Source: Rhodopirellula sp. SM50
Lineage (GTDB): Bacteria > Planctomycetota > Planctomycetia > Pirellulales > Pirellulaceae
Direction: 5' to 3'
DNA: 64,000 nucleotides
Assembly: GCF_002289565.1 (NCBI RefSeq)
Contig: NZ_NTFY01000082.1
Span: 1 to 64,000 of the forward strand
The position numbers and the translations under genes are program-made. Under the pieces are notes generated by a model. The model did no database searches, was not told the DNA's origin, and worked only from the letters and a program-made list of their open reading frames with translations. Every line of letters starts with the position of its first letter. The first letter of the stretch is position 1. This document shows, piece by piece, positions 37,246-45,688 of the stretch.

Positions 37246-37947
37246 CTACGCCCCGCACGCCGCGGCATCGACGAACCATCGCGTCGGTTTGATCCGCTGC
37301 GACGGGTAGCGATTCAGGTCGGTTTCACCTGACAGAACCTGCTCCAAGGCCTGCTGCTTCGCTTCCCCAGTGGTCATCATCCAGACGTTTCGCGCCGATT
37401 CAATCGCCGGAAACGTCACCGTGTACCGAAAGCCGTCAAACTTCGGCACCCAGTTCTCGACAAACCAGCGGTTCTGTTCGCCCAGCGCCAGGGTGTCGGG
37501 GAACAACGACGCGGTGTGGGCGTCATCGCCCATGCCCAGCAGCATCAGATCCCAGACCGGAAACGGCTCGTCGAAGTGGTCACGAAGCGTCTGCTCGTAC
37601 TGCTCCGCTGCTTCGGCCGGTGCATCGACATTCACCGGCACGGCATGAATGTTCGCCGCCGGGATGTCAACCTTACTCAGCAACGCGGTGTGTACCATGC
37701 GGAAATTGCTGTCGGCGTGATCGTGGGGCACATTGCGTTCGTCTCCCCAAAACCAATGGATTTGGTTCCAGGGAAGCTCACGCTCGCTCAGCATTTCATA
37801 GACGCGACGCGGGGTAGAGCCGCCCGACAGGGAAACACGGAAGACACCGTTCTGCTTGATCGTTCGCTCGGCCAATTCGCAAAAGGAATCCGCCACGGCC
37901 AGTTGCAACGAGGCGACATCGTCGAAGGGATCAAAGGGATAGTTCAT
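37246..37947 (-). CDS. pgl: 6-phosphogluconolactonase
   Basis: 233 residues; hydrolyses 6-phosphogluconolactone in the oxidative pentose phosphate pathway. Family features: FRVSLSGGSTPRRVYEML (phosphate loop), HWFWGDERNVPHDHADSNFRM, WDLMLLGMGDDAHTASLFP (GMGxDGHxASLFP variant with Asp/Ala) and VTFPAIESARNVWMMTTGEAK. ATG 37947 (MNYPFDPFDD) is selected; the frame continues upstream to 38208 but has no conserved residues and nearly reaches the next gene. It stands alone downstream of the exopolysaccharide genes on the same strand. Confidence 0.93.
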   Translation of the reverse strand: MNYPFDPFDDVASLQLAVADSFCELAERTIKQNGVFRVSLSGGSTPRRVYEMLSERELPWNQIHWFWGDERNVPHDHADSNFRMVHTALLSKVDIPAANIHAVPVNVDAPAEAAEQYEQTLRDHFDEPFPVWDLMLLGMGDDAHTASLFPDTLALGEQNRWFVENWVPKFDGFRYTVTFPAIESARNVWMMTTGEAKQQALEQVLSGETDLNRYPSQRIKPTRWFVDAAACGA

Positions 37948-38024
37948 GGTCAGCAGGGGTAATCGGATTCGGACGTCGGGGCGGATAGATTCTATCAATC
38001 GATCGACGCCAGCCCACGGCCCCT

Positions 38025-38831
38025 TTAGCCGAAAAGAACGTCGTGCTGCGGCGGTCGCCCTTGGTCTCGATGACGATGCATCAGCCCCAGCTTCTGGAGG
38101 GCAAGTCGCACCAGAAATGCCGGGTTGGTCGTCAGATAGCGTTTGAACAATCGCTTCGGTTCGTGTGCCAATCGAAACAGCCATTCCAGCCCGTGGCGTT
38201 GCATCCACGGCGGCGCCTGGGCCAACATGCCGGCGTGGAAGGCAAACGCGGCACCGACGGCAACCAGCGGCATGTTCAGGCGATCACGCATTTCATAGGC
38301 GAACACCTCCTGCCTGGGGCAACCCAGACCGACGAAGCAGATCCCCGCGCCGCTGGAATTAATTTCCTGGGCCAGCTCGTCGCGTTCGAGTTGCGACAAG
38401 GTGCGAAAACGACTGCTGCGCGTGCCGGCGATCTTCAGCTCGGGAAACTGCCGGCACAGCGAGTCGGAAAAGCGTGCCAAGACGTCCTCGGTCGACCCGA
38501 ACAAAAACACCGGGACAGACTGCCGCGCGGCCGCCTGACAAAGCTTCAGCGTCAGATCAGGGCCGTACACCCGGTCGTCCAGCTTGCAGTCGTGCAACAG
38601 ATTCAACGCCCAACGAACTGGCTGGCCGTCGGGGCAAACCAGATCAAATTGATTGAGCCGATATTGATGTTCCGGATCGGTCACCCCCGTCATCACACCG
38701 TGCACCGCCAGCGCGGTGACCGACATCGCTTGCCGGCCCATGGCCGCATCGATCACCTTGGCAACCGCCGATTCATAATCGATCGCGTTGACACCAATGC
38801 CGAGAACGTTTCGCTTTCCGAGGTCGATCAA
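38025..38831 (-). CDS. WecG/TagA/CpsF family glycosyltransferase
   Basis: 268 residues of the GT26 family, which adds an N-acetylmannosamine-type or other sugar to an undecaprenyl-linked acceptor. Motifs: LAVHGVMTGV, NQFDLVCPDGQPVRWALN (catalytic Asp region), RVYGPDLTLKLCQAAARQ, VFLFGSTEDVL, CFVGLGCPRQEVFAYE, and APPWMQRHGLEWLFRLAHEPKRL. It starts at TTG 38831; no ATG is available upstream. The neighbouring deacetylase and initiating transferase suggest an exopolysaccharide locus. Confidence 0.9.
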   Translation of the reverse strand: MIDLGKRNVLGIGVNAIDYESAVAKVIDAAMGRQAMSVTALAVHGVMTGVTDPEHQYRLNQFDLVCPDGQPVRWALNLLHDCKLDDRVYGPDLTLKLCQAAARQSVPVFLFGSTEDVLARFSDSLCRQFPELKIAGTRSSRFRTLSQLERDELAQEINSSGAGICFVGLGCPRQEVFAYEMRDRLNMPLVAVGAAFAFHAGMLAQAPPWMQRHGLEWLFRLAHEPKRLFKRYLTTNPAFLVRLALQKLGLMHRHRDQGRPPQHDVLFG

Positions 38832-38882
38832 TTTGATTCAGGATGGGTTGGAAATAGGTGTCCGGCACGTTTTAGTGAGGAC

Positions 38883-38958
38883 GTTGGTGTCTAGGCTTTA
38901 GGCGATTCCCGGTCGCTGCGACGCAGCGACAGTGGGCGGCTAAAGCCTGCACACCAAC
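38883..38958. repeat. Palindromic repeat, TTGGTGTCTAGGCTTTAG type
   Basis: Arms GTTGGTGTCTAGGCTTTAG (38883-38901) and CTAAAGCCTGCACACCAAC (38940-38958) pair with two mismatches; inside is a perfect hairpin GTCGCTGC-GAC-GCAGCGAC (38912-38930). The element ends two bases before the stop codon of the deacetylase gene, so it lies in the spacer between two genes of the same strand. Confidence 0.75.
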
Positions 38959-38960
38959 AC

Positions 38961-39950
38961 TTACGCTGGTGCCATTCGTGTCCGACACGCTTCCATCTGG
39001 GCGTTGAGCGATCGCACTTGTTGGATCATGGTTTGCACGTTGAAGGTTCGACCGTAGCGTTGCAGCGCCCAGCGAACCAGCTTGAGCTTTTCCGCCCGTG
39101 GCATGTTCATTCCGGGAAAATAGGCCATGTCGGGATCGTCTTCACACCCCAGGACATCGGGTGGATGCAACAACAACGAAGGCGTCGTGCCCGTCCATCG
39201 GCACAGCCGCAACGCGCTGCTCAGGTAGGATTTCGCCGCCAGCTTCGAAACACCGGCCAAGAACAGGAAGTAGCTGAAGTGAATCGGCGTGCGGGTCAAC
39301 GGCATCACCGTCACCGGGATCTCCCACAACTGACTCGCATCGACAGTGCGACAGAAGGGGCGATTCGGATTTCGCATCGCGGCGAATCCGCCATAGAGCT
39401 GCTTGGCTTTTTCTTTTTGCTCGCCCTTGAGCTTGGTTCGGGCCAGGAAGACGGCTCGGGCGATCGGCGCGACCGATGTCGGGAAAACGGAAGCGTCGTA
39501 GGCGTAGTCTAGCTTCGCCAAAACGCGGAGGACTTCAGCGGGACACGAGAATCCTGGCCCACGAAACCCCCGTGGCTGAACACCGAGCGAGGACGCAATG
39601 GCCTGATGTGTTCCAGCGATTTCCGCGAAGATTTCTTCGCGATCCATGGTGTGCATCCACGGCAGATGATTCATGGAGTGATTCGCGAACTCCACGGATT
39701 TCAACATCTTGAACGAATCGATTGCCTCCGTGTCGCGTTCACAGCTCAGATCGCGGCCGACGACAAACACGGTCAACGGCAAATCGAGTTCACCGAGCAG
39801 GCTCACCATCCGCTCGGCGGCCAGCGGCAGGTAGCTGGATGCCGATTCCCAGTCTTGGCGGCCGGCGGCGCGGAGGTAGGCCCACTTGTTATCGAAGTCG
39901 ACCGACAGGCTGGCCGGTGGGCGTGCGTCTCTTTTAACAGATGCGTTCAT
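38961..39950 (-). CDS. Polysaccharide deacetylase (NodB family)
   Basis: 329 residues of carbohydrate esterase family 4, removing N-acetyl groups from a glycan. Motif 1 is LSVDFDNKWA with the catalytic/metal Asp pair, motif 2 is FANHSMNH (H-S-x-x-H metal ligands), motif 3 GFRGPGFS, and motif 5 LLLHPPDVLG. No signal peptide is visible, which fits an enzyme acting on a lipid-linked precursor in the cytoplasm or at the membrane. ATG 39950 (MNASVKRDARPP) is used; the longer frame overlaps the upstream gene by 67 bases. Its partners are a GT26 glycosyltransferase and an initiating sugar transferase. Confidence 0.88.
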   Translation of the reverse strand: MNASVKRDARPPASLSVDFDNKWAYLRAAGRQDWESASSYLPLAAERMVSLLGELDLPLTVFVVGRDLSCERDTEAIDSFKMLKSVEFANHSMNHLPWMHTMDREEIFAEIAGTHQAIASSLGVQPRGFRGPGFSCPAEVLRVLAKLDYAYDASVFPTSVAPIARAVFLARTKLKGEQKEKAKQLYGGFAAMRNPNRPFCRTVDASQLWEIPVTVMPLTRTPIHFSYFLFLAGVSKLAAKSYLSSALRLCRWTGTTPSLLLHPPDVLGCEDDPDMAYFPGMNMPRAEKLKLVRWALQRYGRTFNVQTMIQQVRSLNAQMEACRTRMAPA

Positions 39951-39997
39951 GCGTGTTTTCCGCTCGGACGCCTGATCGCGCCGCGGTACCGATGGAG

Positions 39998-41311
39998 CTA
40001 CTCCCCCCCACGTCCGGTCAACGGCACCAACGCGGTGCGAGCGATCAGCCGCAGGTCGCGCCACAGATCGTTGCGGTCGACATACTGCAAGTCCATCCGC
40101 ATCCAGTCATCGAACGTTTCCGCCGCGGCCTTGTCGACTTGCCAATAACACGTCATGCCCGGCGGCACGTCTAAACGGCGGCGTTGCCAGTGATTGCAGG
40201 CGCGACTTTCATGCCAGGGCAATGGCCGCGGTCCGACGAGCGACATGTCACCGCGCAGCACGTTGATGAACTGGGGCAACTCGTCGATGCACGTCTTTCT
40301 CAGTAAGTGCCCGATCGGCGTGACGCGGGGATCGTGCTTGATCTTAAACGCCGGCCCGTCACGGTGGCTTTTCTGACGAAGCGCCGACTGTTTGCTTTCG
40401 GCGTCCACCACCATCGTTCGCATTTTGTAGATCGTAAACGGCTTTCCCCCCATTCCCTCGCGGGTCTGTTTGAAGAACGCCGGCCCGGGGCTGGTCAGTT
40501 TGACCGCCACGGCCGCCACGACCAACACCGGGCTGACCAGGACCAGGCCGATCGAAGCCCCGGCGAGATCAATCGCACGCTTGGTCAAACGCCTCGTCAG
40601 CGGTCGATCGCAGAGGAGAGCCTCGCGGGTCACAAAGGCGCTGTGCTTCGACGTGTGCTTCGACGTGTGCGTCGAACTGCGTGCCGTACCGGTCGCCGCT
40701 GGCATTGCGATTGCCATTGCGTCCTCGTCGCGAGAGGTGACCTCAGGGGAGCGTGCGGTCTCATCGACGATGGCGGGACGCTGCTGGACGGCCAGACCGA
40801 GTGCGTCGCTCGAGCTTCGATCGACACGCAGCCAGCTGGATTCCGGGGCGTCATCGCGACGTCGTTTGCCGGCGCCGGTGGGCAGGTCGACGTCGCGATC
40901 GGGGTCAAAGCCTTCGGGATCATGCACACGTAATGAAAGCGTCGCATCGATCTTCCGCGTTTCGCATAAGCCGGCAAGTCGATCCAAAACCGAACGCCCG
41001 CCCATTTCGGGTGTATCGACCAGCAAGACGGCGAAGCGATTGTTTCCCAACTCGGCTTTCTGGTCGGTCAGGCGAACATTTCGGTGCAAGATGCGAATCA
41101 ATGCTCGCCGACGCGATTGCAGTTGCCGCCCGCCCGCCACGTCGATCGTGACAATGCAAAACGGAATCGATCGTCGCGTCGCACGGATGCGTTCGCGCGA
41201 CACCTCCCGGTTAAATTCCGTTCGTGTCAGCAGCAGCGAATCACCATCCCGAAGGACGGAGTTTCGTGACTGCAAGCGGTTGATCAGCGCGGCTAGCACA
41301 GCAGGGTCCAA
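39998..41311 (-). CDS. Initiating sugar transferase with a degenerate GGDEF-like N-terminus
   Basis: 437 residues. The C-terminal 200 residues are a bacterial sugar transferase (phosphoglycosyl transferase): LTKRAIDLAGASIGLVLVSP with the reentrant helix, FFKQTREGMGGKPFTIYKMR, and DELPQFINVLRGDMSLVGPRP. It would place the first sugar phosphate on undecaprenyl phosphate. Residues 28-115 (LTRTEFNREVSRER ... AELGNNRFAVLL) follow the order of a GGDEF domain with LGNNR in place of the catalytic motif, so diguanylate cyclase activity is unlikely. The linker has a THTSKHTSKH repeat from 12-nt units. TTG 41311 start; no ATG fits the frame. Confidence 0.82.
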   Translation of the reverse strand: MDPAVLAALINRLQSRNSVLRDGDSLLLTRTEFNREVSRERIRATRRSIPFCIVTIDVAGGRQLQSRRRALIRILHRNVRLTDQKAELGNNRFAVLLVDTPEMGGRSVLDRLAGLCETRKIDATLSLRVHDPEGFDPDRDVDLPTGAGKRRRDDAPESSWLRVDRSSSDALGLAVQQRPAIVDETARSPEVTSRDEDAMAIAMPAATGTARSSTHTSKHTSKHSAFVTREALLCDRPLTRRLTKRAIDLAGASIGLVLVSPVLVVAAVAVKLTSPGPAFFKQTREGMGGKPFTIYKMRTMVVDAESKQSALRQKSHRDGPAFKIKHDPRVTPIGHLLRKTCIDELPQFINVLRGDMSLVGPRPLPWHESRACNHWQRRRLDVPPGMTCYWQVDKAAAETFDDWMRMDLQYVDRNDLWRDLRLIARTALVPLTGRGGE

Positions 41312-41648
41312 GCTCGTGTCACAACGCCCTCGTCCATGAGTGGCGATGTTGTCGAAAATGTATGATCGGCGACGCTCATCCCAGGGCGTCTTGGTCCAGG
41401 TTGTCTACTCTCGGTTACTTCAGTCGATCGAGCGAACGAGTCGCAGTCCTCTTGGCCGCCCTAGGCTAGTTATGCGGCGAAATCGGTCTAGACGGTTTCC
41501 CGCCAGCGATCGTTGTAGTCCATCAACCAGCGAAATTGGTGACTGTTACACGGATTTTTACGGCAGGGTAATTTCTGTAACCTTAGGCAACGCGTAAAGT
41601 CACGTCGCTTTACCCTCAAAATCTAGTTTTTCCGCGCGAGGAGACACG
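41312..41648. other. Divergent promoter region of the sugar transferase and methyltransferase genes
   Basis: No gene is seen in these 337 bases. GTTACA (41545-41550) and TGTAAC (41576-41581) form a 6-bp inverted pair around an AT-richer centre, which may be an operator for the methyltransferase gene, but this could be chance. The base composition is lower in GC than the flanks. Confidence 0.45.
41638..41643 (+). promoter_or_regulatory. Shine-Dalgarno that fixes a TTG start
   Basis: GAGGAG lies 5 bases before TTG 41649, supporting this rare start codon for the methyltransferase gene in a genome where such sites are often weak. Confidence 0.6.
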
Positions 41649-42344
41649 TTGTACACCCCCCAACAGCCCGGCCAGTCGTCCCTGCGTCGAACGCTCGAAC
41701 CAGAGCCCATGGATGACGAATCGGAGGTTCAGGAGTACCAGCAAATGGATCACGAGGGTGTCAACGGCGCCTTTGTCGACGATTTGATCGGCGGGGGCAC
41801 GGTCGGCCCCAAAGTCGTCGATTTGGGCTGTGGGACGGCGGCCATCCCCGTTTTACTGTGCCAGCGTCTCAGTGAAATTGAGGTTTTGGGGGTCGATTGT
41901 TCGGTTGAAATGTTGGAAGCCGCCCGAATCGAGATCGAACTCGGCTCGGTCACCGGACGGGTGTTCTTGGAACACGCCGATTGCAAGAAGCTCGACGGGT
42001 TCCAAGACGATACCGCCGACACCGTGATTTCCAACACGATGCTGCACCACGTCGCCGAACCGGAGCGGGTGATTGCCCAGGCGATCCGAATCCTGGCACC
42101 GGGTGGACGTCTGTTTCTACGTGATCTCGCCCGACCGGCCAGCGCCGCCGATGTCGAGGGGTTGGTCAACCTGCACGCCGCCGGGGAGTCGGACTACGGT
42201 CGGCAACTGCTGCGACAATCCCTGCACGCGGCGTTGACCGTCGACGAGGCGGTGGACATTCTGGCCGATTTCGGTGTCCCCTCCGAAGCGGTCCGCATGA
42301 CCAGTGATCGACACTGGACGATCGATTGGATCAAGACGAACTGA
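41649..42344 (+). CDS. Class I SAM-dependent methyltransferase
   Basis: 231 residues. The SAM-binding motif I is VVDLGCGTAAIPV, motif II is LGVDCSVEMLEAAR, motif III HADCKKLDGF, and the NTMLHHVAEPERVI segment with RILAPGGRLFLRDLARP is typical of Methyltransf_11/25 proteins. The substrate is unknown. The start is TTG 41649, supported by GAGGAG at 41638-41643. It stands alone between a divergent sugar transferase gene and lepA. Confidence 0.85.
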   Translation: MYTPQQPGQSSLRRTLEPEPMDDESEVQEYQQMDHEGVNGAFVDDLIGGGTVGPKVVDLGCGTAAIPVLLCQRLSEIEVLGVDCSVEMLEAARIEIELGSVTGRVFLEHADCKKLDGFQDDTADTVISNTMLHHVAEPERVIAQAIRILAPGGRLFLRDLARPASAADVEGLVNLHAAGESDYGRQLLRQSLHAALTVDEAVDILADFGVPSEAVRMTSDRHWTIDWIKTN

Positions 42345-42701
42345 CGGGTGGGCTGCTGCGCCATCGGGATTAGCGGGACTCGCCAGCGACCCGTCGATCA
42401 AATCAGCCGTTTGGCGCGAGCCTACGGGCCCTGGTGTGTTTTCCTCGTGCGACAGGCCCCTACGCTACAGGCCCCTACGTTAGCGCGAAACGGCTGATCC
42501 CATGTGTGATCGGATTCAATCGACAGGCCGCGAGCCCAATGCCACCGACAGAGACACCCAACGGGGTGTTTTCGATTGGCGGTCGAGCACAAGCCCTTCG
42601 GTGGCAAAGCCGGCATCGAATCCCTGTTGGTTGTCGCCCGGATCCACTAGGATCTAACGCGTGAACGTTACTCTCGCTTCTTTGTCGCAAGACCCCGGCG
42701 C
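42345..42701. other. Gap upstream of lepA with a short tandem repeat
   Basis: No gene is visible in these 357 bases. A 15-nt direct repeat ACAGGCCCCTACGCT / ACAGGCCCCTACGTT lies at 42452-42481. No confident promoter could be picked for lepA. Confidence 0.5.
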
Positions 42702-44498
42702 ATGAAACAAATTCGGAACTTCTGCATCATCGCCCATATCGATCACGGAAAGTCGACTTTGGCCGACCGCCTGATTCAGGCTTGCGGCGGCGTCACCCAG
42801 CGTGAGTTCCACGACCAGATGCTGGACTCGATGGATATCGAGCGGGAACGTGGCATCACGATCAAGAGCAACACGATCACACTGGCCTACATTGCGCCGG
42901 ACGGTCAGGAGTATCAACTGAACCTGATCGATACGCCCGGCCACGTGGATTTTTCACATGAGGTCCGGCGATCGTTGATGGCATGCGAGGGGGCATTGAT
43001 GGTCGTCGATGCGTCGCAGGGCGTCGAAGCGCAAACGGTGGCCAACCTTTATCTGGCCATGGAATACGATCTCGAACTGCTGCCGGTGATCAACAAGATC
43101 GATCTGCCGGCGGCGGATGTCGACCGCGTCCGTGAGGAGATCGACGCCGACTTGGGGCTCGATCCGTTCGCGGCGATCCCGGTGTCGGCCAAGACCGGCC
43201 AAGGCATCGATGATGTCTTGGCGGGCATCGTCGAGCATTTGCCGCCGCCCCAGGGTGACCCCGACGCGCCGCTGAAAGCGTTGGTCTTTGACGCCCATTT
43301 TGACAAGTACCGCGGAGTCATCTTGCAGTGCCGCGTGATGGACGGGACGTTGAAATCGGGACAGACGATTCACTTCATGCACGGTGGTCGTGACTACAAA
43401 GTCGACGAATTGGGATACAACCAGTTCAAACTGAATCCCCGCAAACAACTTTCCGCCGGCGAAGTCGGCTACATCGTCGCCGGCGTGAAGAGTGTTCAAG
43501 ACATCGAGATCGGCGACACGATCACGCTGCTCGATCGACCCGCCAGCGACCCCATCCCGGGCTACCAACCGGCCAAACCCGTCGTCTTTTCGTCGGTCTA
43601 TCCGATGAGCACCGATGAGTACCAGGATTTAACCAAAGCGCTCGACAAACTGGCGATCAACGATGCGGCGCTGACCTTCGAAAAAGACTCCTCGGCCGCA
43701 CTCGGGTTTGGGTTCCGCTGTGGCTTTCTCGGGCTGCTTCACTTGGATGTGATCCAGGAGCGTTTGCAGCGTGAATTTGACATCGGCCTGGTCATCTCGG
43801 CGCCTTCGGTCAAGTACAACCTGACGCTCAAGGACGGATCGACCATCGACGTCGACAATCCGTCTTATTGGCCCGACCCGACTCATATCGATTCGGCAAC
43901 CGAACCCTACATCAAGGCTTCGATCCTGACCCCGGAAGAGTTCGTCGGACCGGTGATGGAGTTGTGCCGAGAACATCGCTCTGAAAGCCAGACGATGAAC
44001 TATCTCTCGGCGGGGCGAATCGAAGTGTCCAGCGAGATGCCGCTCGGCGAGGTCCTGTTCGACTTCTACGGCAAACTCAAGATGATCACGCGGGGCTACG
44101 GATCATTTGACTACGAACAGATCGAGTATCGAAAGACCGATGTCGTGAAAGTCGATATCCTGGTCAACAAAGAACCGATCGACGCGCTGGCCTACCTGGT
44201 TCACCGCGACAAGGCGCGGGCACGTGCCCTGCATTATTGCGAGCAGCTTGCCGAAGCGATCCCCCGTCACCAATTCAAAATCCCCATCCAGGGCGCGATC
44301 GGCGGTACGATCATCGCCCGAGCGACGATTCAGCCGTATCGAAAAGACGTGACCGCCAAACTGTACGGCGGCGACGTGACTCGCAAAAAGAAATTGCTCG
44401 AAAAGCAAAAGAAGGGCAAGGCGAAGATGAAACAATTCGGCAGCGTCAACATCCCCCAGAAAGCCTTCGTCTCGGTGCTTCGAGCGGACAAGGATTGA
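42702..44498 (+). CDS. lepA: Elongation factor 4 (LepA)
   Basis: 598 residues, the normal length of EF4, a translational GTPase that can back-translocate ribosomes and aids translation under stress. G1 is AHIDHGKST (residues 10-18), G3 DTPGHVDFSHEV, G4 NKIDLP; the C-terminal domain shows the LepA-specific VDILVNKEPIDALAYLVHRD and DVTAKLYGGDVTRKKKLLEKQKKGK. Followed 23 bases later by the aminotransferase gene. Confidence 0.98.
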   Translation: MKQIRNFCIIAHIDHGKSTLADRLIQACGGVTQREFHDQMLDSMDIERERGITIKSNTITLAYIAPDGQEYQLNLIDTPGHVDFSHEVRRSLMACEGALMVVDASQGVEAQTVANLYLAMEYDLELLPVINKIDLPAADVDRVREEIDADLGLDPFAAIPVSAKTGQGIDDVLAGIVEHLPPPQGDPDAPLKALVFDAHFDKYRGVILQCRVMDGTLKSGQTIHFMHGGRDYKVDELGYNQFKLNPRKQLSAGEVGYIVAGVKSVQDIEIGDTITLLDRPASDPIPGYQPAKPVVFSSVYPMSTDEYQDLTKALDKLAINDAALTFEKDSSAALGFGFRCGFLGLLHLDVIQERLQREFDIGLVISAPSVKYNLTLKDGSTIDVDNPSYWPDPTHIDSATEPYIKASILTPEEFVGPVMELCREHRSESQTMNYLSAGRIEVSSEMPLGEVLFDFYGKLKMITRGYGSFDYEQIEYRKTDVVKVDILVNKEPIDALAYLVHRDKARARALHYCEQLAEAIPRHQFKIPIQGAIGGTIIARATIQPYRKDVTAKLYGGDVTRKKKLLEKQKKGKAKMKQFGSVNIPQKAFVSVLRADKD

Positions 44499-44521
44499 TC
44501 GTCCTGAGGACTTGAGCTGCA

Positions 44522-45688
44522 GTGATCGCCAATCGAATTCAACAGGTACAGGACCCCGTCATTCCGATCGTGGGACGATGGACGAGCGAGCATCCCGGAA
44601 CCATTTCGCTGGGCCAGGGCGTGGTGCACTACGCGCCGCCGCAGGAAGTGTTTCGGGCGGTCGCCGAATCCGCCCAGCCCGGTCGCGAATTGGATCGTTA
44701 TGGGCCGGTCGCCGGAAATGCCCCGCTGATCGACGCGATCGAAAAGAAACTGATCGCCGAAAATGAAATTGATCCGATCGCCGATCAATCGTCGGTCGTC
44801 TGCACGGCCGGTTCCAACATGGGATTCCTCAATGCCGTCCTGGCGATCGCCGAGATCGGTGATGAGATCATCTTATTGAGCCCGTATTACTTCAATCATC
44901 ACATGGCGATCGAGATCGCCGGTTGCCGCCCCGTCGTCGTTGCGACCGATCGCGAAAACCAACCCGACATCGATGCCATCGCGCAGGCGATCACACCACG
45001 CACCAAAGCCGTTGTCACGGTTTCGCCGAACAATCCGACGGGAGCGGTTTATTCAAAAGACGCTCTCGCGGAGATCAACCTGATGTGTGCCGCCCGCGGG
45101 CTGTACCATCTGTCAGACGAAGCCTACGAGTACTTCACTCACGACGGCGTCCGACACTATTCACCCGGTTCGGCCATCGGCGCGAGCGAACACACGATCT
45201 CGCTGTTCTCGCTTTCCAAGGCCTATGGGATGGCGGGCTGGCGGATCGGCTACTCGGTCGTCCCCAATCATTTGCTGGTGGGAATCAAAAAGATCCAAGA
45301 CACCAATTTGATCTGTCCACCGATCATCTGCCAGGTTGCCGCCGCCGCGGCGCTCCACGTCGGCTCGCAGTGGTGCCGGGAGCAAATCACCGGATTGACC
45401 GCTGTCCGTGATGCGACGCTGCAAACGTTGTCCGAGCTAGGCGACCGAGTTCAGTTCGCCGTTCCTCAAGGCGCGTTTTATGTCTTGTTCCAATTGCAGA
45501 CCGATCAGTCCGACATGGCGCTGGTGGAATCACTGATTCGACAATTCGGGGTCGCCGTGCTGCCCGGCAGCGCATTTGGTGAGTCGAAAACCTGCACCCT
45601 GCGACTTTCGTATGGGGCACTCGATCCGCAATCGGTCAGCGAAGGCGTGGGGCGTCTCCGCGACGGCCTCGCCACACTTCTTTCATGA
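44522..45688 (+). CDS. PLP-dependent aminotransferase (glutamine/methionine transaminase-like)
   Basis: 388 residues, fold-type I. It has GPVAGNAPLIDAI, AGSNMGFLNAVLA, VSPNNPTGAVYS, SDEAYEYF (Asp to PLP nitrogen) and Lys233 in FSLSKAYGMAGWRIGY; the final LRLSY carries the carboxylate Arg. The sequence is closer to kynurenine/glutamine transaminase-type enzymes than to AspC, though substrate preference is not certain. Its TGA overlaps the ATG of an omega-amidase gene; known glutamine transaminases act with omega-amidase, which removes their alpha-ketoglutaramate product. GTG start at 44522. Confidence 0.85.
   Translation: MIANRIQQVQDPVIPIVGRWTSEHPGTISLGQGVVHYAPPQEVFRAVAESAQPGRELDRYGPVAGNAPLIDAIEKKLIAENEIDPIADQSSVVCTAGSNMGFLNAVLAIAEIGDEIILLSPYYFNHHMAIEIAGCRPVVVATDRENQPDIDAIAQAITPRTKAVVTVSPNNPTGAVYSKDALAEINLMCAARGLYHLSDEAYEYFTHDGVRHYSPGSAIGASEHTISLFSLSKAYGMAGWRIGYSVVPNHLLVGIKKIQDTNLICPPIICQVAAAAALHVGSQWCREQITGLTAVRDATLQTLSELGDRVQFAVPQGAFYVLFQLQTDQSDMALVESLIRQFGVAVLPGSAFGESKTCTLRLSYGALDPQSVSEGVGRLRDGLATLLS

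Noticed and set aside
41545-41581. GTTACA/TGTAAC as a firm operator
   Set aside because: Only six paired bases with a 25-base centre, expected by chance in a window of this size; kept as a note in the gap entry only.
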